DNA from: Bacillota bacterium
GTDB taxonomy: Bacteria > Bacillota > Limnochordia > DTU087
Length of the DNA stretch: 64,000 bases
Reading direction: 5' to 3'
NCBI GenBank assembly: GCA_012798695.1
Contig: JAAZMR010000101.1
Location: 1 to 64,000 of the forward strand
Shown: in pieces, positions 54,245 through 62,161 of the stretch
Position numbering within the stretch: the first letter of the stretch is position 1
Layout: each line of letters opens with the position of its first letter
Position numbers and translations under genes: made by a program
The notes under the pieces: model-generated
What the model was told of the DNA's origin: nothing
The model's database searches: none
What the model saw: only the letters and a program-made list of their open reading frames with translations

Positions 54245-54526
54245 CTAATCAGAACTGTTCTTTCTTTCGACCTTACGGACTATTTTTCGGATACTATCAT
54301 AGCCTAGATAATACGCGTCCATCAGGCTATGAATATGCTCTCCCGCGGCATACCGATGGCGAATCTCCTGGTTGCGCAATTCCAGCCTACGCTTGGTGCC
54401 ATTGCGCTGTCCCCAGCCGGCCCGTTCTTCTGATCCCTTGGGGATATAGAGTTCTTGTCCTTGGACATACTCCTGAACCTGGCGGAGGAGACGGGGTGGT
54501 AAGACATCTTCAGCATTCAAATACAC
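54245..54526 (-). CDS. CD3324-family small protein (Mor-like helix-turn-helix)
   Basis: A 93-residue protein of the family named after Clostridioides CD3324. The pattern is Y-[LV]-N-A at the start, LPPRLLRQVQEYVQGQELYIPKGSEERAGWGQRNGTKR, then a helix-turn-helix-like end (AGEHIHSLMDAYYLGYDSIRKIVRK), similar to Mor/C transcription activators. It probably binds DNA, though no member's function is known to me. The start is GTG at 54526. The 8-bp stem 54530-54537/54559-54566 ends just before this GTG and holds the G-rich ribosome binding region in its loop, so translation may be structure-controlled. Confidence 0.8.
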   Translation of the reverse strand: MYLNAEDVLPPRLLRQVQEYVQGQELYIPKGSEERAGWGQRNGTKRRLELRNQEIRHRYAAGEHIHSLMDAYYLGYDSIRKIVRKVERKNSSD

Positions 54527-54840
54527 TGGGCCAACAACCCCCTGTGAGTTCTTTCCCGTTGGCCCCCATTAGACTGCTATACTGCAGCCCTCCAGTGATG
54601 GATACCATCCATCAACCCAGTATTGGCAGGCCAATCATCTCCGATTTCAGTTCGAACTCGAACTAGACAGTTAGAGTATCTCACTATGGCCCACCTCCTT
54701 TCCCCTGTGTTCCCCATTTTACTTATACCCTATATATACTTATCCTGCAGGATATCTTACTTCCGAACCGTCTTTTCCGATACCTCTCCCTTGACTCTCG
54801 ATGTCCTTACAGGCGAATGCCGGTTTACTGCCTAACCAAT
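54527..54840. other. 314-bp intergenic region with start-proximal hairpin and palindrome
   Basis: GGGCCAAC (54530-54537) pairs with GTTGGCCC (54559-54566) next to the CD3324 start. TATCCTGCAGGATA (54741-54754) is a perfect 14-bp palindrome about 87 bp past the GH31 stop and may be a terminator stem or an operator. A 70-codon + strand frame at 54623-54835 has no ribosome binding site or homology that I recognise. Confidence 0.5.
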
Positions 54841-56841
54841 TTATCTGAGCATCTCTAATGATCCTGCTCTGACGAAAACAGGGATGGAATCTATAGGGGC
54901 ATCACATAGGAAACTTGTGTTACCTTCATAAACCTTTTTGCTGTCCAGATGCATCCATCTGCCAGCCGGTAAGTAGACTTCTCTTTCCCTGGCATTCTCA
55001 TAGAGAATCGGACAAACGAGAATATCGCTTCCGAACATATACTCATCTGCGATTTCCCAGGCCTGCTCATCCTCTGGAAAATCATAAAACAGGGGACGCA
55101 TTAATGGAGTGCCCTTTGCATGGGCTTCCTGCATAAGTCGCTTGACATAGGGGCGCATCATTTCTCGGATTCCCATGTATTTTTTGCATATTGCATATAC
55201 CGCTTCACCATAACTCCATACTTCGTTATCCGCCCCACTTCTCTTCATGCCACCCCCGGTAGTCCCCAATGGTTCCTGAAACGGCTCCCGACATCCATGT
55301 AGGCGAAATACGGGACAGAAAGTGCCAAACTGGAACCAGCGCACAAAACACTCCTTGAACTCATCAGAATGAATATTGCCACCATGAAATCCACCTATAT
55401 CAGTGGTCCACCACGGAATACCGGCCAGACCCATGTTGAGTCCCGCCACCAGTTGATTTCTCAGTGAGCGGAAGCTGGAGTCGATATCTCCAGACCATAC
55501 CAAAGCCCCATACCTCTGGGAACCTGCCCAGGCACAGCGCAGCAGATTAACTATGTTTTTCTGACCGGCAGCCTCCATTCCCTCATAGGCCATACGCGCG
55601 TAATCCCTGGGATACAGATTGCCCACTTCGAGAACAGAGCCCAGGGAATAACGATAGTGACTGTACTCGTACCCGGCAAACTCAGGTTCGGCTTCATCCA
55701 ACCAGAAGATCCTGATGCCCTTGTCGTAATAGTTTTTCTTGATCTTGCTCCAGACATACGCCCGGGCATCCGGATTGGTCACATCTATGAAACAGGCATT
55801 GCCCAGCTGCCCAATGCGTTTTCCGGCTTCTGAACGAGTTAGATAACCCAACTCTTTCATCTCTTTGTAGTTCTCGCTACCTTCTTCTACAGTTGGCCAA
55901 ATGGATACCATGAGCTCGATACCCATTTCTCTGAGTTCTCCAACCATTTTCTCCGGGTCGGGCCAATAATCTAGATCAAATCTCCAGTCTCCCTGAAACG
56001 GCCAATGGAAAAAGTCCACAACAATTACCGAGATAGGCAGGCCTCTCTTTTTATGGCCCCTGGCCACCTGCATGATCTCCTCCTGGGTCTGATAGCGAAG
56101 TTTACACTGCCAGAACCCGGTACCATAATCAGGCATCATTGGCACCTTCCCGGTTGCATCAGCATAGGCTTCCACGATCTCTGCCGGTGTATCCCCGACG
56201 GTGATCCAGTAATCCATCTGCTTGGTAGAATATGATACCCACTCGGTCAAGTTCCGGGCAAAGCTCACTTTTCCGAGGGCCGGATTATTCCACAACATCC
56301 CATAACCCTTGCTCGATACGGCAAATGGTACACTTGCTTGGGAGTTCCGGTGGGCTAACTCCAACACACATCCCTTTAGGTTGAGATATGGTTGCTGGTA
56401 TTGTCCCATTCCATAGAGCTTCTCTTCGTCAGACGACTCAAATCGAACTGTTAGCCGATAGTTGTTAGTACCATGATGAGGTTCAAAAGTGCGAGGGTCA
56501 ATTTCGAGAGCACTGTTAAACTCCCCTTCAACCTCATCCCGCATGCGATTGCGGTCATATTCTTCTAGGAGGAGTTCCCTTCGTTGGTTATAGAACCTCA
56601 ACTTGCCTGTTGACATGATTTCACATTTAATTTTTCCGTTAGTAATGAAGGTACTTTGGCCCTCTGTGGTGATCTCAGCCTTTCCATTGCCTGCCTCCAG
56701 AAGGGCAGAAAAATACTGATCATCTTGGAATCTGTGCAAGCAAGTAGCACGCACTCTGAGACTATTCTCACCCCATGGTTCAATACAGAGCAGCTCCTGA
56801 TCATTGCGTCTTAATATCTTGTTTCCTTCTTGTCTGATCAT
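54841..56841 (-). CDS. Glycoside hydrolase family 31 (alpha-xylosidase/alpha-glucosidase type)
   Basis: A 666-residue retaining alpha-glycosidase. It has the N-terminal beta-sandwich (YGMGQYQQPYLNLKGC), the (beta/alpha)8 barrel with VIVVDFFHWPFQGDWRFD, the nucleophile Asp382 in FWLDEAEPE and the acid/base Asp452 in WSGDIDSSF, then GIPWWTTDIGGF. Conserved RLHGCREPF, MRPLFYDFPEDEQAW and LVCPILYENAREREVYLPAGRW follow. The sequence around the nucleophile (LDEAEPE) resembles alpha-xylosidase and related subfamilies more than classical alpha-glucosidases. No signal peptide: cytoplasmic. The ATG at 56841 has GGGGAGG 9 nt upstream and overlaps the preceding methyltransferase gene by 41 nt. Confidence 0.93.
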   Translation of the reverse strand: MIRQEGNKILRRNDQELLCIEPWGENSLRVRATCLHRFQDDQYFSALLEAGNGKAEITTEGQSTFITNGKIKCEIMSTGKLRFYNQRRELLLEEYDRNRMRDEVEGEFNSALEIDPRTFEPHHGTNNYRLTVRFESSDEEKLYGMGQYQQPYLNLKGCVLELAHRNSQASVPFAVSSKGYGMLWNNPALGKVSFARNLTEWVSYSTKQMDYWITVGDTPAEIVEAYADATGKVPMMPDYGTGFWQCKLRYQTQEEIMQVARGHKKRGLPISVIVVDFFHWPFQGDWRFDLDYWPDPEKMVGELREMGIELMVSIWPTVEEGSENYKEMKELGYLTRSEAGKRIGQLGNACFIDVTNPDARAYVWSKIKKNYYDKGIRIFWLDEAEPEFAGYEYSHYRYSLGSVLEVGNLYPRDYARMAYEGMEAAGQKNIVNLLRCAWAGSQRYGALVWSGDIDSSFRSLRNQLVAGLNMGLAGIPWWTTDIGGFHGGNIHSDEFKECFVRWFQFGTFCPVFRLHGCREPFQEPLGTTGGGMKRSGADNEVWSYGEAVYAICKKYMGIREMMRPYVKRLMQEAHAKGTPLMRPLFYDFPEDEQAWEIADEYMFGSDILVCPILYENAREREVYLPAGRWMHLDSKKVYEGNTSFLCDAPIDSIPVFVRAGSLEMLR

Positions 56842-57484
56842 CGTGAGATGCCTCCCCATTTTTCTGTTTGAAAAGCTCTTGGTGCTGCTTCGGGAAACGG
56901 TAAATCAGGAATTTCTCTCGCTCGTCGCTTACTCCCGGCACCCTGACCTTGTTAATCAGTCTAAAGGGGGTCTGGTGTTTCAGAACCCGTTTATACCCTG
57001 GCATCGGATAGTAAAGGATAAGATCCACAGACCGATTGTCACGGTGGATGGATTGCATGATGTTCTGAACAACCTTCTGAAAGATCTTGCTGGAAAATGG
57101 GTTAAAGAAGTAGAAACAGTTGTCATGAGGTTTCACTTCATAGTGCTCGGCCAGGCCATACTTCAAACGAATCGGTGCCTGGATATGCTGAGCCCTGTGC
57201 CGATAGCGAAACTTATTATCCAATGCTTCTGCATAGGTCTTATCATGTGCCTCAATTCCCACCACCGGAACATGAAAATGATGATGAATATAGAAAGCTA
57301 CTCGCCCTCTTCCACACCCAACATCGACGGTACGACCCGTTTTACTGAATCTGTATGTTTGAAAGAGTTCATCTAAGGCTTCATAGGGCGTGGCCTCGTA
57401 GCGGTGATAATGGCCATGGCCCTCCATTTCCCGCAGACCAACTGTTTTGATGCCAAGTAATCGATCATATTTTCTTGCACCCAT
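56801..57484 (-). CDS. SAM-dependent methyltransferase-like protein
   Basis: A 227-residue class I methyltransferase-like protein. Motif I is VDVGCGRGRVAFYIHHHF, motif II VVGIEAHDKTYAEAL, and a distinctive NCFYFFNPFSSKIFQKVVQNIMQSI replaces the usual motif IV region; I know this NPFS pattern from uncharacterised Firmicute methyltransferases. The target is unknown. Two ATGs (57490 and 57484) follow GAGAGGAAG; 57484 has the better spacing. It lies 25 bp after an ABC exporter gene and overlaps the GH31 start by 41 nt, so exporter, methyltransferase and GH31 form one operon. Confidence 0.82.
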   Translation of the reverse strand: MGARKYDRLLGIKTVGLREMEGHGHYHRYEATPYEALDELFQTYRFSKTGRTVDVGCGRGRVAFYIHHHFHVPVVGIEAHDKTYAEALDNKFRYRHRAQHIQAPIRLKYGLAEHYEVKPHDNCFYFFNPFSSKIFQKVVQNIMQSIHRDNRSVDLILYYPMPGYKRVLKHQTPFRLINKVRVPGVSDEREKFLIYRFPKQHQELFKQKNGEASHDDQTRRKQDIKTQ

Positions 57485-57509
57485 TGCCATTCTTCCTCTC
57501 ACTTAGCGG

Positions 57510-59249
57510 TCATGAGCCCGGCAGCTCATAGTCTCTGATCAGCCACTTGTGCAAAGCAAAGTAGAATCCCTTTCTGGCCATCAACTCAATGTGAGTACCC
57601 TGTTCTTGAATCTGGCCATTGTCCAAAACGACAATCTCATCGACATGCCAAATAGCGGGCAAACGATGTGTAATAATCAATGTGGTTCGCTTTGCGCATA
57701 GGCGGCCCAGAACCTCTTGGATCTCGCGTTCCGTAACTACATCCAAGGCGGAAGTCGCCTCATCAAGTATGAGAATGGGTGGATCCTTGAGAAATGCCCG
57801 AGCAATGGAGATTCGCTGCTTCTGCCCACCTGAGAGCCTAATCCCCCGCTCACCTACATATGTATCGTACTGGTCTGGAAGTGTCATGATAAAATCATGG
57901 ATCCGAGCATTCTTGGCCGCCTCTACCAACTCTGCGTCTGAGGCCGTAGGTTGCCCGTATAGGATATTATCTCGAATAGTACCGGCGAATAAGAACACAT
58001 CCTGCTGGACCAGCCCGATGTTCTTCCGCAAGGACTGTAGTTGGATTTCCCTGATGTTTATGCCATCAATCAGAATCTCTCCTGAACAGGCATCATGGAA
58101 TCGGGGGATCAGATGGCATAGTGTCGTCTTACCCCCACCGGAGGGCCCGACAAAAGCCACAGTCTGCCCAGGCCGAATCGTCAGATTGATGTTATCTAAC
58201 ACCTCGGACTGCTCTTCATATTGGAAAGATATGTCCTTTAGTTCGATCGTTCCCTTGACATTACGCAGCTCGACAGCAGCCTCACTATCAATGATGCTCG
58301 GTTCAATATTCATAATCTCCAAGAAACGATGGAACCCTGTCATCCCCAGTTGCCAAAGCCGGGTAAAGTTGGTCAGCCGCCGAATTGGCTGTAAGAAGAG
58401 GTTCACAAAGATCAGATAAGCGGTCAGATCAGCTAGGTCGATATGGCCATGATAGGCATAAATAGAGCCTGCCGCTAGCACGGTCAGGTTCAACAGATTC
58501 GTGAGAAAGGTCATCCCCGAAGAATACTGAGCCTCAACCTGATATCCTCTCTGTGTAGCTCTCCTGAATGCTGTATTAGCCTGATCAAAACGACGTTCCT
58601 CATAATATTCATTGGCAAAGCTTTTTGCCACCCGGATTCCTGAGAGGCTGTCCTCAAGTTCGGCATTCACATCCGCTATTTTGCGCCGCTGCTCTTGGAG
58701 CGCATTGCTCATTACCGGCCATTTGGTCATCGCGAACCAACACATGATGAGGACAAAGCCAAAGATAATCAGTGTCAGACCCATATTGATTCTGAACAAG
58801 TACCAAAAGGAGCCCACGAGCATTACACCGGCTATGAATAGATCCTCAGGCCCATGATGGGCCAGTTCCGCCACTTCTCCCAAGTCATTAATGATCCTGG
58901 ACATGAGATGGCCAATCTTGTTCTCATCGAAAAACCGGATATCCATTATCTGCAGGTGTTTGAATAGGTCTTTACGCATCGCGTATTGCATACGGAGTCC
59001 AACGACATGACCCCAGTAATCGGTCGTATATTGACAACCAAGATGGACTATATATAACGCAATCAGTACCCCGATGTAGACTACTATGGAGTGTAGATCC
59101 AGGTTAGGGATGAAGTCCTTCATAAATAACCTCGTCATCATGGGAAAGATTAGGTCCATCCCAGCCATTAACCCTGCACAGACCATGTCTACTGCAAGGA
59201 GTTTCCATTCAGCCCGGTAGTATGATGCAAATCGCCTCAGTTGGTGCAC
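57510..59249 (-). CDS. ABC exporter half-transporter (MsbA/BmrA type)
   Basis: A 579-residue fusion of a six-helix transmembrane domain (residues 1-310) and an ATPase. Transmembrane features include EWKLLAVDMVCAGLMAGMDLIF and the long coupling segment NEYYEERRFDQANTAFRRATQRGYQ. The ATPase shows Walker A VAFVGPSGGGKTTLCHLIPRF, signature IRLSGGQKQRISIARAFL, Walker B ILILDEATSALD and H-loop LIITHRLPAIW. It should act as a homodimer that expels lipids, drugs or peptides. The start appears to be GTG at 59249, with GGGAG close before it. It is the first gene of the operon with the methyltransferase and GH31 gene. Confidence 0.93.
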   Translation of the reverse strand: MHQLRRFASYYRAEWKLLAVDMVCAGLMAGMDLIFPMMTRLFMKDFIPNLDLHSIVVYIGVLIALYIVHLGCQYTTDYWGHVVGLRMQYAMRKDLFKHLQIMDIRFFDENKIGHLMSRIINDLGEVAELAHHGPEDLFIAGVMLVGSFWYLFRINMGLTLIIFGFVLIMCWFAMTKWPVMSNALQEQRRKIADVNAELEDSLSGIRVAKSFANEYYEERRFDQANTAFRRATQRGYQVEAQYSSGMTFLTNLLNLTVLAAGSIYAYHGHIDLADLTAYLIFVNLFLQPIRRLTNFTRLWQLGMTGFHRFLEIMNIEPSIIDSEAAVELRNVKGTIELKDISFQYEEQSEVLDNINLTIRPGQTVAFVGPSGGGKTTLCHLIPRFHDACSGEILIDGINIREIQLQSLRKNIGLVQQDVFLFAGTIRDNILYGQPTASDAELVEAAKNARIHDFIMTLPDQYDTYVGERGIRLSGGQKQRISIARAFLKDPPILILDEATSALDVVTEREIQEVLGRLCAKRTTLIITHRLPAIWHVDEIVVLDNGQIQEQGTHIELMARKGFYFALHKWLIRDYELPGS

Positions 59250-59625
59250 TCTCCCGGTATACCCCCTCTTTATTGGTGCAGCATGTTCTAGATGATATCG
59301 CCAGGCATAGGCAAAGCGGCATTTCCCACTAAGGGAGAATTCACCGCTATGCAGCCTATCTAACAGAATTATATACTACTAGGCCGAAAAAGCTTGGCAA
59401 AAATCAGTATGGACTAGTTTTTCCTCAATTAAGTGGGGCTTCAAATTGCGCTTGCCAATGATCATGTTCAATACTTCTCTCTCATGTTTTCTGTAATCTC
59501 TACTGCTTTCCTGCCGAGATCACGGCCAGCCCAGGGAGAATCCGTCTGGTGTGACCTTATAGACGAGCTACATGTCTAGGAGTTCTGCATTTGACAGAGA
59601 AAGTAGATATTGGGGAGGGAGTACC
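59250..59625. other. 376-bp divergent intergenic region
   Basis: Between the ABC exporter (-) and cutC (+). It contains AT-rich tracts and the cutC ribosome binding site GGGAGGGAG. An in-frame upstream extension of cutC from 59572 has no ribosome binding site. No repeats, RNA genes or clear promoters were seen. Confidence 0.5.
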
Positions 59626-60399
59626 ATGTCTTATACAGTGGAAGTATGTTGTTACACGATTGAAGATGTGTGGCGGGCTGAGCAAGCTGGTGCTACCCGG
59701 ATCGAATTGTGTGCTGATCGACCAGCCGGTGGGACTACTCCAAGCTATGGTCTAATCGAGCATGTGCTGGCGACTGTCGCCATCGATGTCGCGGTCATGA
59801 TCAGGCCACGGGGTGGCGGCTTCCTATATAGTGATGACGAGCTGATGATTATGCAGCGAGATATCTCTATGGCTGGGCGACTGGGAGTTGAAGGCGTCGT
59901 TTTCGGTGTGTTGGATGCCGAAGGCTTTCTTGATGTTCCCAAAATGCAGACCTTAGTAGATACTGCCAAGCAAAACAAGCTCATGGTCACTTGTCACCGC
60001 GCCTTTGACCAAGCCCAAGATCCCCACCGAACTCTAGAGGAACTGATTAACCTTGGTGTTGACCGCCTACTTACATCTGGTCAAAAACCCACTTCCATTG
60101 AGGGTCTCCCCTTATTAAAAGAGCTATCAGAGATTGCCGGTGATCAGCTAGTCATCATGTCGGGAGGTAGCGTCCGGAGCAGCAACATTGATGCCATTCT
60201 AGCAGCTGGTATCCGCCATATCCATACAGGCAGCGCGCAAATCATTCAATCCCAGATGCTCACCGGCCAACCGGGGTTATCCATGGGTGGCCCTACCTAT
60301 GATGAGGATATACAAATGATCATCAACCAAAAGGATGTAGCAGATATTGTGAAGGCAGTGAAACGAAAAGCCGGGCAAAGTCAAGAAGAGAATGGCTGA
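59626..60399 (+). CDS. cutC: CutC family protein (copper homeostasis)
   Basis: A 257-residue TIM-barrel protein of the CutC family. The name comes from copper tolerance, but the biochemical function is unsettled. Diagnostic segments are VEVCCYTIEDVWRAEQAGATRIELCADRPAGGTTPSYG at the start, VMIRPRGGGFLYSDDEL, GVVFGVLDAEGFLD, VTCHRAFDQAQDP, LLTSGQKPTSIEGL and IMSGGSVRSSNI. Cys residues in VCCY and LCAD could bind copper. The ATG at 59626 follows GGGAGGGAG. Monocistronic as far as the sequence shows; the region after it is a scar (60400-61095). Confidence 0.93.
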   Translation: MSYTVEVCCYTIEDVWRAEQAGATRIELCADRPAGGTTPSYGLIEHVLATVAIDVAVMIRPRGGGFLYSDDELMIMQRDISMAGRLGVEGVVFGVLDAEGFLDVPKMQTLVDTAKQNKLMVTCHRAFDQAQDPHRTLEELINLGVDRLLTSGQKPTSIEGLPLLKELSEIAGDQLVIMSGGSVRSSNIDAILAAGIRHIHTGSAQIIQSQMLTGQPGLSMGGPTYDEDIQMIINQKDVADIVKAVKRKAGQSQEENG

Positions 60400-60596
60400 A
60401 AGAAGCGGCAGAAAGTTTCTTCTATTCCGACTGGCTGGGAGGGTCATTAGCTTTCTGGCTGGTACTCGTCCTATCCTATGGTTTGGTATGGTTAATCAAC
60501 AGGGATGAAGATGGCTGGATCCTCGTGGGCAAGACCAGCAGTAGAAAACGCCAGTCTAGTGTGATGTCGACCGGTGCCAGGGAGACTGAGGGGCAC

Positions 60597-60815
60597 TCAA
60601 TCACGCTTTAGAATGTGAATCGAGGTCAGCCCACAGCAGTCAGCTAAGCTAGTGATAGTCTCCTCTACCCTCGCCCTGCTGCTGCGTTCTGGAGTCTTCG
60701 CCCAGCGATCAGGATAAAGCTCTAGGTTATAGATACCGGTGTATCCGGACGCCTTCAGCATCTTCACACACTGATCAATATAGCTATCCCCGGATAGGAA
60801 GTATGAATGAGTCCT
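60597..60815 (-). pseudogene. 3' remnant of a sugar phosphate isomerase/epimerase (xylose-isomerase-like TIM barrel)
   Basis: The last 70 or so codons of a minus-strand frame match the C-terminal end of sugar phosphate isomerase/epimerases: SYFLSGDSYIDQCVKMLKASGYTGIYNLELYPD, then helices to LTSIHILKRD. In intact members this part follows about 200 residues with metal-binding Glu/His/Asp residues. Here the sequence upstream of about 60815 is unrelated and a TTG or ATG start with a ribosome binding site is missing. I read it as a gene truncated at its 5' side. An intact homologue, or its end, lies at the right edge of the window. Confidence 0.6.
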
Positions 60816-61041
60816 TGTTGTAAGAGTGACCACTATGGTGTTCCATGAGTTCCGCGAGTTTCCTGCCCCAAACAATACCGGTTTGAATCACCCCACGAGA
60901 GAGGCCGAAGCCAGGGAAGCCACCGAGAAGGATTCGATCGAGGCATAGTTCACAGCGGAGGGTTTCGGTTGGTGGAGTAGAGTGTGCATCGAGCGTCTGT
61001 CATGTCGAGTGTGGCAAACCGACGTATGAACACACGCATGA

Positions 61042-61076
61042 AGCTGTCCCGAAGACTGGCTGGTCTTAGGACAGCT
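61042..61076. terminator. Long hairpin after the Gfo/Idh gene
   Basis: AGCTGTCC (61042-61049) pairs with GGACAGCT (61069-61076), extended inside by AAGAC/GTCTT. It is 20 bp past the Gfo/Idh stop on the minus strand. There is no T tail, so it may be a 3'-end stabiliser or a Rho-assisted terminator. Confidence 0.5.
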
Positions 61077-61095
61077 CCCAAGTAAGAGACTTAGG

Positions 61096-62112
61096 CTACT
61101 TGGCTGCCTGATATATGCTTTGAATCAGCTTGATAGACTTAAGTGCTTCTTCACCGGTTACTGCTGGCTTACGTTGCTTTCGAACGGCTTCTGTCATATC
61201 GCCTATGACCTGTACATGACCCCAATCAGCTATATCTGCTGGATCCATACCCCCACTAGAGGACTGGTCTACTCTCCCGAATTGACTCACTGGCTTCAAG
61301 GTGGGATCATCTATAGACAAGTAGATAAGCCGCTCTCCCGCTAGAATCGCTGATCCTTTTGTTCCGTGAACAGATAGCAGTGCCCGCAGACCGGGATAGG
61401 CGGCAGTGGAGGCACTGATTGTTCCTACTGTACCTGCTTCGAATTCCAATGCTGCTACTGCGGTGTCTTCCGTCTCAATGCTGTGAAACAGGGTTCCTAC
61501 ATGGCTCTTGACATCCCTGACCGGTCCTACGAACCACTGCATAAGATCAATGGTATGGATAGCCTGGTTCATCAGAACTCCACCGCCATCAAGGGCCCAG
61601 GTTCCCCGCCAACTAGAATTTTCGTAATAGGCCTTGGGCCGATACCATTTCACCTGGGCTTCCGCTAAGACTATCTTACCTAGGGAGCCCGCATCAATTA
61701 GTTCCTTCACTCGACGAACATCATTGTAAAAACGGTACTGAAAGACGCATCCCAATATGACGCCTTGTCTGTGACACCCCGCGATAGTCCTCTCAGCACG
61801 CTCCACCGTAACTTCCAAAGGCTTCTCAGCTAAAATATGTTTTCCTTGTTGAGCTGCTGCGAGAGCTATGGGTAACCGCCCCCCACTTGGTGTGCAAATA
61901 CTCACAACATCAACGTTCTTGCAGCTAAGCAACTTGTCCAGGCTCTCATAGGCAGGTACACCATACTCTTTTGCAAAAGCTTGAGTGACTTCTTTATGCC
62001 TATCATAGAATCCTACCAGTTCTGCTCCTTGGGTCTTAAGGATAGCAGACGTATGGAATCTAGCAGCTGTGCCACAACCGATTATTGCATACTTGATGGT
62101 ATCAGTGTGCAT
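61096..62112 (-). CDS. Gfo/Idh/MocA-family sugar dehydrogenase
   Basis: A 338-residue NAD(P)-dependent oxidoreductase. The Rossmann fold is YAIIGCGTAARFHTSAILKT, the hallmark EKPLEVTVERAERTI contains the catalytic Lys, and the substrate region shows GGGVLMNQAIHTIDLMQWF with the conserved His. About 40 residues after EKP is YRFYNDVRRVKELID, typical of inositol- and glucose-fructose-oxidoreductase-like members. It is the third gene of a minus-strand operon with an enolase-superfamily enzyme and an isomerase/epimerase, probably for a sugar or polyol acid pathway. The ATG follows GGGGG. It differs clearly from the other Gfo/Idh protein at 15515-16540. Confidence 0.92.
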   Translation of the reverse strand: MHTDTIKYAIIGCGTAARFHTSAILKTQGAELVGFYDRHKEVTQAFAKEYGVPAYESLDKLLSCKNVDVVSICTPSGGRLPIALAAAQQGKHILAEKPLEVTVERAERTIAGCHRQGVILGCVFQYRFYNDVRRVKELIDAGSLGKIVLAEAQVKWYRPKAYYENSSWRGTWALDGGGVLMNQAIHTIDLMQWFVGPVRDVKSHVGTLFHSIETEDTAVAALEFEAGTVGTISASTAAYPGLRALLSVHGTKGSAILAGERLIYLSIDDPTLKPVSQFGRVDQSSSGGMDPADIADWGHVQVIGDMTEAVRKQRKPAVTGEEALKSIKLIQSIYQAAK

Positions 62113-62161
62113 TGGTCCCCCCTACATTTTGCGAATTTCCAATAAGTCTTGTCGAGACACG

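Larger units (their letters stand above)
60400..61095. other. 696-bp scarred region between cutC and the Gfo/Idh gene
   Basis: Contains, on +, a start-less hydrophobic frame (about 60402-60610, with a WLGGSLAFWLVLVLSYGLVW stretch). On - it contains an isomerase remnant (60597-60815) and a 71-codon stop-free frame (60999-60784) reading LCLDRILLGGFPGFGLSRG. A strong hairpin ends it (61042-61076). None looks like an intact gene, and overlapping open frames on both strands suggest decayed or inserted DNA. Confidence 0.5.

Noticed and set aside
60392-60510. 38-codon frame starting at the cutC stop (ATGGCTGA overlap)
   Set aside because: The overlap suggests coupling, but no Shine-Dalgarno is present and the peptide has no recognisable character; it competes with another hydrophobic frame in the same stretch.
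61042-61076. Transposon end or IS inverted repeat
   Set aside because: The stem is a single hairpin next to a gene stop, with no second copy, target-site duplication or transposase; a 3'-end structure is simpler.
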